Source: Cytobacillus solani (GTDB lineage Bacteria > Bacillota > Bacilli > Bacillales > Cytobacillaceae). Taken from it: a stretch of 64,000 nucleotides of DNA. A program made the position numbers and the translations under genes. Positions 46,220 to 56,150 of the stretch are shown piece after piece. The stretch spans positions 2,775,058 through 2,839,057 of the forward strand of contig NZ_LJIX01000006.1 in NCBI RefSeq assembly GCF_001420595.1. Direction: 5' to 3'. The stretch's first letter is position 1. Each line of letters opens with the position of its first letter. Under the pieces are notes generated by a model, which was not told where the DNA came from, did not search any database, and saw only the letters and a program-made list of their open reading frames with translations.

Positions 46220-48259
46220 ATGACCACTTTTGTTAACCAACGCGATGGGATATTTCCATCTGTATGCCCACTAGATTGCCCTGATCAATGCGGATTACTG
46301 CTCCATAAGGAGGATGGAAAAATTATTAAGGTAGAGGGGGACCCGAATCATCCGGTAACCCAGGGTAATATTTGCAACAAAGTACGGAATATGAAAGAAA
46401 GAATATATGATAAAAACCGTCTGCAGTTTCCAATGAAGCGAGTAGGAGCAAAAGGAGAAGGGAAATTTGAACAAATTAGCTGGGAAGAAGCGATCGATAC
46501 GATTACTTCGCGCTGGAAGAAGTTAATCGATATAGATGGTCCAGAAAGTATTCTTCCTTATAGCTTTTATGGAAACATGGGAAACCTTACTGCTGAAGGA
46601 ATGGATCGTCGATTCTTCCATCGGTTAGGAGCGTCACAGTTAAATCGAACCATTTGCCAGTCTGCAGGTACGACAGGCTATAAATATACGATGGGCGGAA
46701 ATATTGGCATAGATCCAGAAGACACCATTCATACAAAGCTGTTTATCTTCTGGGGAATCAATGCAGTTAGTACGAACATGCATCAAATTACCCTTGCCCA
46801 AAAAGCGAGAAAAAACGGGGCAAAAATGATTGTTATTGACGTTCATAAAAATCAAACTGGCAGAATGGCAGATTGGTTTATTCCGATTTTACCAGGGACA
46901 GATGGCGCGCTAGCACTTGGAATGATGCATATCTTATTTGCTGAAAACATGGTTAATGAAGAATTTTTACAAGCATTTACAGTAGGCCATCATGAACTTC
47001 GGGAACATGTGAAGCAATATGATCCTTTATCCGTTTCGAGAATTACTGGTGTACCTATAGAAGACATTTATAAGCTAGCAAGAATGTATGGGGAGACTAC
47101 TCCTTCATATATTAGAATTGGAAACGGCCTGCAGCATCATGACAACGGCGGGATGTCCACACGTACGATCGCTTGTCTGCCTGCCTTAACTGGACAATGG
47201 CTTGTCAAAGGCGGAGGCGCTATTAAATCAAATTCCGGCTTTTTAGCATTTAATGAAGAAAAACTTCAACGGCCAGATCTATTAATAAACAAAGAAACAC
47301 GTGTAGTTAATATGAATGAAATTGGCAAAAAGCTGCTCGAATTAACCCCCCCAATTAAGTCCATGTATGTATATAGCTGCAACCCTGCAGTTGTAGCACC
47401 AGAGGGAAATAAGGTTCGGGAAGGCTTGAGACGAGAGGATTTATTTCTTGTCGTTCATGATTTGTTCATGACTGAAACAGCCAAATATGCTGATATTGTT
47501 TTGCCATCGACATCTTCATTTGAGAATACCGATTTTTATGGTTCTTACTGGCATCATTATATGCAAATTCAACAGCCTGTCATTGAATCCTATGGGGAAT
47601 CCAAATCAAATGTAGAGGTCTTTCGTTTATTAGCAAAAGGAATGGGATTCACTGAGGACGCTTTTACAGAAACAGAAGCTGAAATGATTACTCGTGCACT
47701 CGATCATCCTGAAAATCCTTACCTTACAGACATTCAATATGAGTCTTTAATTGAAAAGCAATACGTGAAGGCGAATGTGAAGCCGCTTTTACCTGGAAAA
47801 CTGCCAACACCAAGTGGTAAAATTGAGTTATATTCAGAGAAGATGAAACAGGATGGTCATCCCCCATTGCCAACATATTTTCCAATTGTTGATGATGGTG
47901 ATTTTCCATACTTATTCGTTCCAGCACCTAATCATAATTTCTTAAACTCAACATTCTCAAATATTCAAAAGCATCAATCGCTTGAAAAAGAGCCACGGAT
48001 TCATATGAATGTTCTTGATGCAGAGGCTGAGGGAATTGAGAACGGAGAAACTGTAATGGTTTGGAATCAGCGCGGAGAATGTGAATTAAAGGTTTCCGTT
48101 GGCGACAATGTTCTTCCTGGCGTGATCGTTTCACAAGGTCTATGGGCAAATATTCCGGGAACAAAACAACTTGTAAACACTCTTACACCGGATCGTTTGT
48201 CTGATATGGGCGGTGGCGCAACCTTCTTTTCAGGACGAGTGGCGATAAGTAAGCTTTAA
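46220..48259 (+). CDS. Molybdopterin-dependent oxidoreductase (YoaE-like)
   Basis: This 679-residue member of the DMSO-reductase family has an N-terminal Fe-S motif CPLDCPDQCGL...GNICNK (four Cys for one 4Fe-4S cluster). MoCo-binding regions are IFWGINAVSTNMHQ, GNGLQHHDNGG, YSCNPAVVAPE and a C-terminal molydopterin dinucleotide-binding domain. It resembles B. subtilis YoaE. There is no Tat signal, so it should be cytosolic. The electron partner is not adjacent and the substrate is unknown. A strong terminator follows. Confidence 0.93.
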   Translation: MTTFVNQRDGIFPSVCPLDCPDQCGLLLHKEDGKIIKVEGDPNHPVTQGNICNKVRNMKERIYDKNRLQFPMKRVGAKGEGKFEQISWEEAIDTITSRWKKLIDIDGPESILPYSFYGNMGNLTAEGMDRRFFHRLGASQLNRTICQSAGTTGYKYTMGGNIGIDPEDTIHTKLFIFWGINAVSTNMHQITLAQKARKNGAKMIVIDVHKNQTGRMADWFIPILPGTDGALALGMMHILFAENMVNEEFLQAFTVGHHELREHVKQYDPLSVSRITGVPIEDIYKLARMYGETTPSYIRIGNGLQHHDNGGMSTRTIACLPALTGQWLVKGGGAIKSNSGFLAFNEEKLQRPDLLINKETRVVNMNEIGKKLLELTPPIKSMYVYSCNPAVVAPEGNKVREGLRREDLFLVVHDLFMTETAKYADIVLPSTSSFENTDFYGSYWHHYMQIQQPVIESYGESKSNVEVFRLLAKGMGFTEDAFTETEAEMITRALDHPENPYLTDIQYESLIEKQYVKANVKPLLPGKLPTPSGKIELYSEKMKQDGHPPLPTYFPIVDDGDFPYLFVPAPNHNFLNSTFSNIQKHQSLEKEPRIHMNVLDAEAEGIENGETVMVWNQRGECELKVSVGDNVLPGVIVSQGLWANIPGTKQLVNTLTPDRLSDMGGGATFFSGRVAISKL

Positions 48260-48302
48260 TTAGAATATTACTAAAACCAAATCTTAACATTTACTAGAAT
48301 TT

Positions 48303-48356
48303 AAAAAGTGCTTAGTATTTAGACCAAATGGATCATTAAATACTAAGCACTTTTTA
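48303..48356. terminator. Bidirectional terminator between the molybdoenzyme and the PAS-GGDEF-EAL gene
   Basis: AAAAAGTGCTTAGTATTTA pairs perfectly with TAAATACTAAGCACTTTTT, giving U-rich tails on both strands. Confidence 0.93.
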
Positions 48357-48364
48357 TTATTTTA

Positions 48365-50530
48365 TTAGATCCACGTACGATAGATGGTTTCGAACTCTTG
48401 CTTAGGAAGCGGCCTGCTAATATAATACCCTTGAATTTCATCACAGCCTATTTCCTCTAGTATGTCTATAACTTCCTTCGTTTCAATCCCTTCTGCAACA
48501 ACCTTTAAATTTAATTCATGTGCAAGAAAAGTAATCGCTTTCACTATAGCAATATCTTCTCTATTTTTTGATACTTCATGAATAAAACTCCGGTCAATTT
48601 TAAGTGACTGAATGGGGAATTTTCTTAAGTAGTTTAAGGAAGAGTACCCTTTTCCAAAGTCATCAATAGCAACAACTATGCCCATTTTTCTTAGCTTCTC
48701 TAAACATTCAATACATTCGTCTATATTGTCGATAAAGCTATTCTCCGTAATTTCTAATTCTAGCAATTGTGGGTCCAAACCCGTTTTTTCCAATACATCT
48801 TCGACTACTTGCTGGAAGTTTGGCAATCGAAAATGTAATGGCGAAATATTCACCGCCACTCTTAAGGGTGTGGAAAAGCAAGTATGATTCCACTCCTTAT
48901 TTTGTACACAAGCTTTTTCTAGAACCCAATTATCGATCTTAATAATCAAACCGGTATCTTCAGCAATGGGGATAAATTTATCCGGCGGGATATTTCCAAA
49001 CATGGGACTTTTCCACCGTAATAAAGCCTCCATTCCATTGATTTTTCTTGTATATAAATCTAATTTTGGCTGGAAATATAATTCAAGCTCATTGTTATCA
49101 ATGGCTTTACGCAAATGATTTTCAATTAGCAGGGCTTCTTCATTCGCTTGGTTCATTTCCTGTTCATAGATGCAAAAATGATTACGCCCTTTCAGCTTTG
49201 CCGCGTACATGGCAATATCTGCTTTCTTTAATATAGAATCACAATCTTCCCCGTGCTCAGGATAAAAGCTTATTCCCATGCTGCATGTGGTAATAATTTC
49301 ATTTCTATCTAATTGAATAGATTGGTCAAAGATTGATAGAATCTCTTCAGCATATTTACTAGCCATATCAGTACTTGTCAGTTCTGGATAAATAATGATA
49401 AATTCATCTCCAGCAAGACGATAAATTTCCGCATTGGGTCTTATACCCTTTTTCAATTTTTTAGCTACTGCCTTAATTAATTGGTCTCCAACCGAATGTC
49501 CTAAAGAATCATTAACTTGTTTAAACCGATCTAAATCAAGAAAAAAAACGGCAATTTTCTCTTTTTTTTCTTGAGATTTTCCCATTAAGTGATGTAAGTC
49601 ATCACAGAATTTTCTTCGATTTGGTAAACTTGTCAATATGTCATGAAAGGCCATAAATTCTACTTCTTCTTGAACATGATGAAGCTCCGTAATGTCATTA
49701 ATACAGCCGATAATTTCAACAACCTTGCCATCACGATGAATCGGAGATAAGTAGGTTAATAGTTGTCGATCCTTATAAGCATAATTATATGTAATCGGTT
49801 GACCAAGAAAAGCTTGCTCATATTTACTTACTAGCATATTGGCAATTTCTGATGTGAAGACTTCATTAGGTCTTTTGTTACGCATTTTCTCATTTTCTAA
49901 GCCTAATTGATAGGCAAGTTTTCCTTCATTCAGTATGTAAATAAATTTTTCATCTGGATCTTTTGCTACTTTGAAAATTAAGTTATTCATGGAATTAACG
50001 ACATGTGTGAAATCATTTTGCAATGCTTCAACCAACTTTTCTTGGGCAAGCTTTCCTTCTGATATATCTGTTCTTATCGCAATATGCATGATTGGTTTGT
50101 CATCCTGATCCTTTAAAGGAACAATCGTCGTTTTTACCCAATAAAAGGTCCCATCCTTTGCTTTATTTTTTACCTCACCCTCCCATATGTCGCCTTTATT
50201 AATTGTTCTCCACATTTTTCCAAAAAATCCCTTCTCATGGTAGCCAGAATTGAGGATTCGATGATTTTGGCCAATTAGCTCTTCTGTGGAATATTTTGAC
50301 AGTTCACAAAACTTTTGATTAGCATAGATTATTTTTCCGCTCGTATCTGTAACAGCAACAATTGCTGAAGCATCTAACGCATATCGCAAATTTGCATAAT
50401 CCTCTAAAAAGGTGCTTATTTGCTGAATATCCTTTTCCATTTGAAGCAAATTATTATAATTCGAACGGCTATTTCTAAAAATCTCCTGTAAAGAATCAAT
50501 CCATGGCTGCACTTGATTCTGATCGAACAT
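48365..50530 (-). CDS. PAS-PAS-GGDEF-EAL c-di-GMP turnover protein
   Basis: This soluble protein of about 721 residues has PAS/PAC 1 (about 50-175), a second PAS-like domain (about 180-290), GGDEF (about 290-455, with FHDILTSLPNRRKF and LAGDEF) and EAL (about 465-720). The EAL domain keeps GMEALLRW, LELEITE, IDDFGKG, LKIDRSFI, AEGIET and QGYYIS. Both active sites look intact, so it could make and break c-di-GMP. The inhibitory site keeps Arg but not Asp. The ATG at 50530 follows GGGAG; the longer frame to 50596 has no such site. Confidence 0.93.
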   Translation of the reverse strand: MFDQNQVQPWIDSLQEIFRNSRSNYNNLLQMEKDIQQISTFLEDYANLRYALDASAIVAVTDTSGKIIYANQKFCELSKYSTEELIGQNHRILNSGYHEKGFFGKMWRTINKGDIWEGEVKNKAKDGTFYWVKTTIVPLKDQDDKPIMHIAIRTDISEGKLAQEKLVEALQNDFTHVVNSMNNLIFKVAKDPDEKFIYILNEGKLAYQLGLENEKMRNKRPNEVFTSEIANMLVSKYEQAFLGQPITYNYAYKDRQLLTYLSPIHRDGKVVEIIGCINDITELHHVQEEVEFMAFHDILTSLPNRRKFCDDLHHLMGKSQEKKEKIAVFFLDLDRFKQVNDSLGHSVGDQLIKAVAKKLKKGIRPNAEIYRLAGDEFIIIYPELTSTDMASKYAEEILSIFDQSIQLDRNEIITTCSMGISFYPEHGEDCDSILKKADIAMYAAKLKGRNHFCIYEQEMNQANEEALLIENHLRKAIDNNELELYFQPKLDLYTRKINGMEALLRWKSPMFGNIPPDKFIPIAEDTGLIIKIDNWVLEKACVQNKEWNHTCFSTPLRVAVNISPLHFRLPNFQQVVEDVLEKTGLDPQLLELEITENSFIDNIDECIECLEKLRKMGIVVAIDDFGKGYSSLNYLRKFPIQSLKIDRSFIHEVSKNREDIAIVKAITFLAHELNLKVVAEGIETKEVIDILEEIGCDEIQGYYISRPLPKQEFETIYRTWI

Positions 50531-50810
50531 ATACTCACTCCCTAACCCAAAACAAAAACTATAGAGCTCATTTTTATACATTATGATGGATACCATTATT
50601 ATACTAGTTCTTTTTTATCATATATTGTCAATTAGTACAATATTATGTCGAATTTACACTGTACGCATGGTGCGAATAAAAAAAGCTGAATTATAAAGAC
50701 TTGTAATAAAAAACAGCTAGAATTATGAATAATTTGTAATATTTCAGCCACCATGATAATATTTTTAAAAGTTACCATTTAGTGAATAATTATGCATTTT
50801 TATTACAAAA
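50531..50810. other. Intergenic region upstream of the PAS-GGDEF-EAL gene
   Basis: This AT-rich DNA contains a TATAAT (minus strand, near 50600) and a TTGACA too far from it (22 bp) to be its normal partner. No riboswitch or gene was recognised. Confidence 0.4.
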
Positions 50811-50847
50811 AAATAAATGGAGAGCTGTTTTACTCTCCATTTATTTC
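50811..50847 (-). terminator. Terminator of the LIV-type operon
   Basis: AAATAAATGGAGAG pairs with CTCTCCATTTATTT and is followed by seven T on the minus strand, directly after the last gene. Confidence 0.93.
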
Positions 50848-52019
50848 TAGGATTTTTTCAATTCATAAGAACGCTGATCAATTAATCGTTTTTCACTCCG
50901 GTTAATGTGACCTTTATCCACTTTTGTAAGAATTGGTGATACACGTATAACATCTTGCACTTTTTCACCTAAATCCCTTTGAAGTTCTTCATCAGACTCA
51001 ACGAATAACTGGAATACATCTTGATTATTCTCTCTTTTAATGATTCCTTGAAAGTTGCTGTAACCAGCTTGTTCAAGCACAGTTAAGAGCTGTTTTTCCC
51101 TCACAAACATGCCTTTCACTTTCACTCCATCACTAATTCTGCCTAGAACACCTGTTATTCTTTTTCCTTCATATCCCTCAACCCATCTCGAAAGGTCACC
51201 CGTTCCGAAACGAATAAGCGGATAGCTTTTATCATAAAGTGTGACAACCACTTCTCCTTCACCGGTTGAAAGCTCCTCTCCTGTCAAAAGATCACAAATT
51301 TGGACAATGGCTGAACTTGATATCTTTAATCCTGGGCCTTGTTTATCTTCATATGCTAGACAGCCGCAATCTGCCGTTCCATAGCCTTCGAATACAGATA
51401 TCCCTTTTTCCTCGCATCTTTTTCGCATCTCAGTTGTCAGCATTTCGGCGATAAAAAATGCCCTTTCCAGGTGAATATCTTTTCCAAACGTCCAGCCCTT
51501 CTCTTCTATTGCATCGAGTAAAATCGAGAAGAAACTTGGCGTACCTACGTATCCAGTAACCTGTAAATCTTTCATTACTTGAATTTGAAGTTCTCGATTA
51601 CCAGTCCCTGCTGGAATTACCGTTGCTCCTAATTCTCTTAGTGCGGAATCAAACATAAATCCTGCAGGGGACAAATGGTAGGAAAAAGTATTTTGGACAA
51701 TATCCTTTTCATTAAAACCTGCTGCGTAAAGTGCTTCAGAAAAACGCCAAAAATCTTTTTCATGTGTTTGCGGATCATAAATCGGTCCTGGGGACATAAA
51801 AACTCTTGCCATCTCAGTTGTGCTGATAGTTGCTAAAAGACCGAATGCCGGATTTTCTTTTTGTATTTCAGGCAAATCATCCTTTTTCATTACCTGAATC
51901 TTAGACAAATCCATTTTTGATTGAATATCTATGGGACTCAATCCGGCTTTAACCATTCGTTTTTTAAAGCCAGCCGCATGATCGAATGCATATTGGATAA
52001 CAGCCTGAAGCGAATCCAT
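50847..52019 (-). CDS. Phenylacetate-CoA ligase-like AMP-binding enzyme
   Basis: This 390-residue protein has the short ANL fold of PaaK: an N-terminal AYDHA-like region (QYAFDHAAGFKKRM), VFEGYGTADCGCLAYE (motif with adenine contacts), LIRFGTGDLSRW and a C-terminal swivel domain. The usual Ser/Thr/Gly-rich P-loop (SSGTTG) is not obvious; STTEMARVFMSPGPIYDP stands in its region, as in some PaaK-like relatives. Its ATG overlaps the ABC ATPase stop (TGATG). It probably activates an aromatic or similar acid to CoA, by family only. Confidence 0.85.
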   Translation of the reverse strand: MDSLQAVIQYAFDHAAGFKKRMVKAGLSPIDIQSKMDLSKIQVMKKDDLPEIQKENPAFGLLATISTTEMARVFMSPGPIYDPQTHEKDFWRFSEALYAAGFNEKDIVQNTFSYHLSPAGFMFDSALRELGATVIPAGTGNRELQIQVMKDLQVTGYVGTPSFFSILLDAIEEKGWTFGKDIHLERAFFIAEMLTTEMRKRCEEKGISVFEGYGTADCGCLAYEDKQGPGLKISSSAIVQICDLLTGEELSTGEGEVVVTLYDKSYPLIRFGTGDLSRWVEGYEGKRITGVLGRISDGVKVKGMFVREKQLLTVLEQAGYSNFQGIIKRENNQDVFQLFVESDEELQRDLGEKVQDVIRVSPILTKVDKGHINRSEKRLIDQRSYELKKS

Positions 52020-52807
52020 CACAGCCACCTCTTTCTTCTTTTATATGATTTAATATGTTTATAGTTTTTTCTACCTTTATCACTCATACCTAAATAAAAC
52101 TCTCTCACATCCTGGTTTGCTAAAAGCCGCTCAACCGTTCCGTCCATAACAATTCTGCCATTCTCCATAATATAGCCGTAATCCGCAATGGATAGCGCCA
52201 CATTTGCGTTTTGTTCTACTACTAGAATCGTCGTTCCCTCTTCTTCATTTATTTTTTTGATGATGGCGAAGATTTCTTTTACAAGTAAAGGGGCTAATCC
52301 AAGTGATGGCTCATCTAATAGCAATACTTTCGGCTTTGCCATAATTCCTCTGCCGATGGCAAGCATTTGCTGCTCTCCTCCGGACAAATACCCTGCCTGT
52401 CTATTTTTCAGCATTTCTAGTTTTGGAAAGTAGTGATACACCTTTTGGATATCATCCTTAATATTTTTTCGATCCTTTCTTGTATGTGCACCCGCAATTA
52501 AATTTTCCTCTACAGTTAAATGTTCAAATACACGGCGCCCCTCCATACATTGGAAAATTCCCTTCTTGACAATTGTTTCAGCATCACTTACATCAATCCG
52601 TTCGCCATACAGATCGATAAATCCATCCGTTACCTCGCCATTTTCACTTTTTAATAGACCAGAAATAGCTTTAAGTGTCGTTGTTTTTCCAGCGCCATTG
52701 CTTCCTAGCAGCGCGACTATTTTCCCTTTTGGAACGACCATCGACATTCCTTTTAACACAAGAATGACCCGATCGTACATCACTTCTACATTATTGATCG
52801 TCAGCAT
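52019..52807 (-). CDS. LIV-type ABC transporter ATPase (LivF-like)
   Basis: This 262-residue single nucleotide-binding domain has Walker A GSNGAGKTT, signature LSGGEQQML and Walker B VLLLDEPSLGLAP. It is the LivF-type partner of the LivG-like ATPase at 58132-58902. The C-terminus is about 20 residues longer and basic. It is separated from the binding-protein gene by a terminator and coupled to the CoA-ligase gene downstream. Confidence 0.93.
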   Translation of the reverse strand: MLTINNVEVMYDRVILVLKGMSMVVPKGKIVALLGSNGAGKTTTLKAISGLLKSENGEVTDGFIDLYGERIDVSDAETIVKKGIFQCMEGRRVFEHLTVEENLIAGAHTRKDRKNIKDDIQKVYHYFPKLEMLKNRQAGYLSGGEQQMLAIGRGIMAKPKVLLLDEPSLGLAPLLVKEIFAIIKKINEEEGTTILVVEQNANVALSIADYGYIMENGRIVMDGTVERLLANQDVREFYLGMSDKGRKNYKHIKSYKRRKRWL

Positions 52808-52913
52808 ATGCTACCTCCTCCTGCCGTTTTTGCTACTGCCGTATGGTCTTATCACCCAATTATTATCGTTAACGGGCTACTTGCTCCCATTAATCGACCA
52901 CTGCCTTACTTAT

Positions 52914-52940
52914 AAAAAAGGAGCGTCTACCGAACGCTCC
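52914..52940 (-). terminator. Intra-operon terminator after the binding-protein gene
   Basis: GGAGCGT-TCGGTAG-ACGCTCC with six T on the minus strand lies between the binding protein and the LivF-like ATPase. Partial read-through would make the binding protein more abundant than the downstream products. Confidence 0.88.
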
Positions 52941-52949
52941 CTCTATTTC

Positions 52950-54125
52950 TTAGTAACTAATATAATCGGTTATGACTTCAAATTTCCCACCCTTTACTTC
53001 TGCAAGACGGATTTTGTTCGTACCTGCATGATTATCTGCTGTAAATGTAACCGGTGCAGCTAATCCGCCAAGATCTAACTCTTTTAGCTTTTCAATTCCT
53101 TTACGGATTCCTTCTCCTGTCGTTGGGTCGTCTGCTATTTTAATCGCCTCAACCATAATTTTTGCTGACACCCATCCTTGGATAAATTTTTGGTTTTTAT
53201 CCTCTAATTTCTCTCCTCTGCCTTCCAAATACTTTTTGATTTCTTCCATTCCTGGAAGATCTTCATAAGGAAACGCATGGGTAACAACACCAATGAATCC
53301 TTCTGCCGCATCCCCAGCAAGCGGAATTAAGCCTTCTCCTGTCGCCCAGTTTAAACCAATGAATTGCGTATCAATCCCAAGCTTTTTCGCATCCTTTAAA
53401 ATGGTTGCTGTTGCCCCCCATGTTTGCTGGATGATTGCATAATCAGGGTTTTTCTTTTCCATATTTAAAAGTTGTGAAGTTGCATCTAATGCCTGCACAT
53501 CAATAATTTGCTCATCAACAACTTCCATGCCTAATTCCTTTGCAAAGCTTTTCGCATCTTCAATAGGAGACTTTCCAAAGGCTGTATCATTATATAGGAA
53601 AGCGATTTTTGGTGTACCGCCGCTATGGTTTTCTTTAATCCAAGTCAACGCGGATCTTGCCTGATCTGAATAGGAGGCTGCCGTTAAAAAATTATATGGA
53701 CTCTCTTTAATATCTTTAAGGTTTTCAGAATATGAGCCCGAGAAATATGGAAGCTTGTCAGCAGCGACTTGCTGCCTTAGTGCCTCAGTATCGCCTGTTC
53801 CCCACCCTAGAATGCCTGAAACTTTATCTTTTGATTTTAATTTTTGATACATTTTTTGAGCTTCTGGAATTTTGTATGCATAGTCGTCACCAATTAACTC
53901 AAGCTTGTAGCCATTGATCTCTTCATCTTTGATAGAGTCAAAATAGGCTTCAGCTCCTTCAGCATACGGTGTACCTACATCCCCCGTTCCACCAGTAAGG
54001 TCGAAGATTCCACCGATTTTGATTGTTCCTTTGCCGCTGCCTGAACTTTTTTCTTCGCCTGAACATGCCGCAAGTACTCCTGCTACTAAAACGAATACGA
54101 GAAAAATCGACCAAATTTTTTTCAT
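52950..54125 (-). CDS. LIV-type substrate-binding lipoprotein
   Basis: This protein of about 391 residues has a signal and lipobox VLAAC at about residues 17-21. The type 1 binding fold of the LivK/Leu-Ile-Val group shows IKIGGIFDLTGGTGDVGTPY and the ligand-side segment FSGSYSENLKD. It captures a small carboxylate or amino acid outside the membrane. The ATG at 54125 follows GGGGGAGAAG. Substrate is unknown; the operon's two CoA ligases point to an acid that is activated after uptake. Confidence 0.93.
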   Translation of the reverse strand: MKKIWSIFLVFVLVAGVLAACSGEEKSSGSGKGTIKIGGIFDLTGGTGDVGTPYAEGAEAYFDSIKDEEINGYKLELIGDDYAYKIPEAQKMYQKLKSKDKVSGILGWGTGDTEALRQQVAADKLPYFSGSYSENLKDIKESPYNFLTAASYSDQARSALTWIKENHSGGTPKIAFLYNDTAFGKSPIEDAKSFAKELGMEVVDEQIIDVQALDATSQLLNMEKKNPDYAIIQQTWGATATILKDAKKLGIDTQFIGLNWATGEGLIPLAGDAAEGFIGVVTHAFPYEDLPGMEEIKKYLEGRGEKLEDKNQKFIQGWVSAKIMVEAIKIADDPTTGEGIRKGIEKLKELDLGGLAAPVTFTADNHAGTNKIRLAEVKGGKFEVITDYISY

Positions 54126-54199
54126 TCTTCTCCCCCTCATAATGTGAAAAATTCTTTCATAAATGAAAGTTCTATAGAATTACTTTCATCATTACTAAA

Positions 54200-55261
54200 T
54201 TAATAGGAAAACGGCCATAACTTAAAATAGTCTTTTATATTTTTCCATATTTTCGCTAGCCCCTCTGGTTCGTAAATTAGAAATAGAATAATAACAAGCC
54301 CAAATACGACCTCTTTCATCCCATTTAGCACATTTGATAAATCAGGGAATACACCGCTTAATAATTCTACTCCTGTACGAAGGAAAACAGGCAGCAATGT
54401 AATAAAAACAGCTCCATAGATAGAACCAAAAACACTGCCAAGTCCACCAACTAGAATGATAGCCAGATATTCAATAGAGACGGTTATACTATATAATTCT
54501 GGGCTCACTACCATCGTATAATGTCCAAGCAAGGCACCCGCCACTCCTACAAAGAAAGAACTGACAATAAAAGCAAGAACTTTATATTTAAATAAATCGA
54601 TCCCCATAACCTCTGCGGCAATATCTCGATCTCTTACTGCAATGAACGCTCTTCCGACTCGAGACCGGAAAAGATTCAAGGTAAATATAGTGGTAATGAC
54701 AAGAATCACAAACATTAAATAGTAATAGCTTGTTTCACTATTAAAAACGAAGCTGCCAATTTCCGGCCTTGAAAGCACCATTCCTGCCGTTCCGCCAGTC
54801 AATGTATCCCATCTCGAAATGACAAACAGAATGATCACTTGTGCAGCAAGCGTCGCAATTGCTAAGTACAGTCCTTTCAGTCTTAAGGATGGCAATCCAA
54901 AAAGACCGCCTACGACTGCAGTAATAATACCAGCGGTCGGCATAGCAATCCAAAAGCTTAAACCAAGTTTTGCAGTTAAAATGGCCGATGTATAACCGCC
55001 TACCCCTAAAAAGGCGCCTACTCCAATCGATATTTGTCCTGTAAAACCAGTTAAAATATTAAGTCCTATAGCACCAATCGCGGCGATTCCACATAAGGTG
55101 GCAAGACCCACAATGTAATCGGAAGCAATTAATGGAAAGATGGCTAGTAATGCGACCATAATCATGACACGCACCCTTACACGGGAGATTTTCCATATAG
55201 CCATATCTTGTTTATAGTTCACATGGAATTCTCCACACCCCATTACAAAAGGATTCTTCAT
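54200..55261 (-). CDS. LIV-type ABC permease (LivM-like)
   Basis: This protein of about 353 residues has around ten membrane helices. It shows the LivM signature GLNILTGFTGQISIG near residue 70 and a conserved coupling loop RSRVGRAFIAVRDRDIAAEVMGI. The ATG at 55261 follows GAGGGTG and lies four bases after the LivH-like stop; the longer frame to 55303 is less likely. It forms the channel with the LivH-like protein. Confidence 0.93.
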   Translation of the reverse strand: MKNPFVMGCGEFHVNYKQDMAIWKISRVRVRVMIMVALLAIFPLIASDYIVGLATLCGIAAIGAIGLNILTGFTGQISIGVGAFLGVGGYTSAILTAKLGLSFWIAMPTAGIITAVVGGLFGLPSLRLKGLYLAIATLAAQVIILFVISRWDTLTGGTAGMVLSRPEIGSFVFNSETSYYYLMFVILVITTIFTLNLFRSRVGRAFIAVRDRDIAAEVMGIDLFKYKVLAFIVSSFFVGVAGALLGHYTMVVSPELYSITVSIEYLAIILVGGLGSVFGSIYGAVFITLLPVFLRTGVELLSGVFPDLSNVLNGMKEVVFGLVIILFLIYEPEGLAKIWKNIKDYFKLWPFSY

Positions 55262-55265
55262 CCGA

Positions 55266-56150
55266 TTACACCCTCTCGATTTCTTTTTTCCCAAATAGCC
55301 CATACGGCTTGAACATGAGTATAAATACTAGAATAATAAATGGCATGACTTCTTTTAATCCTCCGCCTACTAATGGATCTAAGTAACCGCCAGTCATCGT
55401 TTCAATAACACCAATAATTAAACCTCCGATTATCGCTCCGGGAATACTATCAAGTCCGCCAAGAATGGCAACTGGCAATACTTTCAGCCCAATAGCTGAA
55501 AGTGAGGCATTCACTCCATTAATATTGCCCAGGAGGATTCCCCCTACAGCAGACACGACTGCAGCAATAGCCCATGAAACGGCGAAAATAGTTTTCACAC
55601 TAATCCCCATTGACATTGCTGCCTGCTGATCATCTGCGGTTGCTCTCATGGCAATCCCAAGCTTTGAAAATTTGAAAAAGAAGGTGAAAATAACGAGCAT
55701 GATGACTACGATGACAAGCGACCAAATATATACAGGTGATATGACTACTTCTCCTAACCGAACGGGTGCCTCTGGGAAAATCTGCGGAAAAACTCTTGTT
55801 TCATGCCCCCAAATGATATGAACAAGCCCAGCTAATGCACTTGATAAGCCAATTGTTGCCATGATCATAGAGATAACTGGTTCTCCAATAAATGGCCGAA
55901 GAACAATTCGCTCTATGACAAATCCAAGAATAGCGCTGAACATAAGTGCTATGAATAGTGCAGCAATAAATGGAATATTGTAAGCAGTTATTAACGTGAG
56001 ACAAACATAGGTCCCAATTAATAGGAATTCACCTTGTGCAAAATTGATGGCATCACTAGATTTATAGATTAGTACAAATCCGAGTGCTACTAGGGCATAT
56101 ACACTGCCAACAACGATCCCCGTAACGAGCATTTGCAAAAAAAAGGCCAT
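55266..56150 (-). CDS. LIV-type ABC permease (LivH-like)
   Basis: This 294-residue protein has about eight membrane helices, with segments typical of LivH (SVYALVALGFVLIYKSSDAINFAQGEFLLIGTY-like sequence and the coupling loop GIAMRATADDQQAAMSMGI). It overlaps the acyl-CoA synthetase stop by one base and precedes the LivM-like gene by four, so translation is coupled. Confidence 0.94.
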   Translation of the reverse strand: MAFFLQMLVTGIVVGSVYALVALGFVLIYKSSDAINFAQGEFLLIGTYVCLTLITAYNIPFIAALFIALMFSAILGFVIERIVLRPFIGEPVISMIMATIGLSSALAGLVHIIWGHETRVFPQIFPEAPVRLGEVVISPVYIWSLVIVVIMLVIFTFFFKFSKLGIAMRATADDQQAAMSMGISVKTIFAVSWAIAAVVSAVGGILLGNINGVNASLSAIGLKVLPVAILGGLDSIPGAIIGGLIIGVIETMTGGYLDPLVGGGLKEVMPFIILVFILMFKPYGLFGKKEIERV

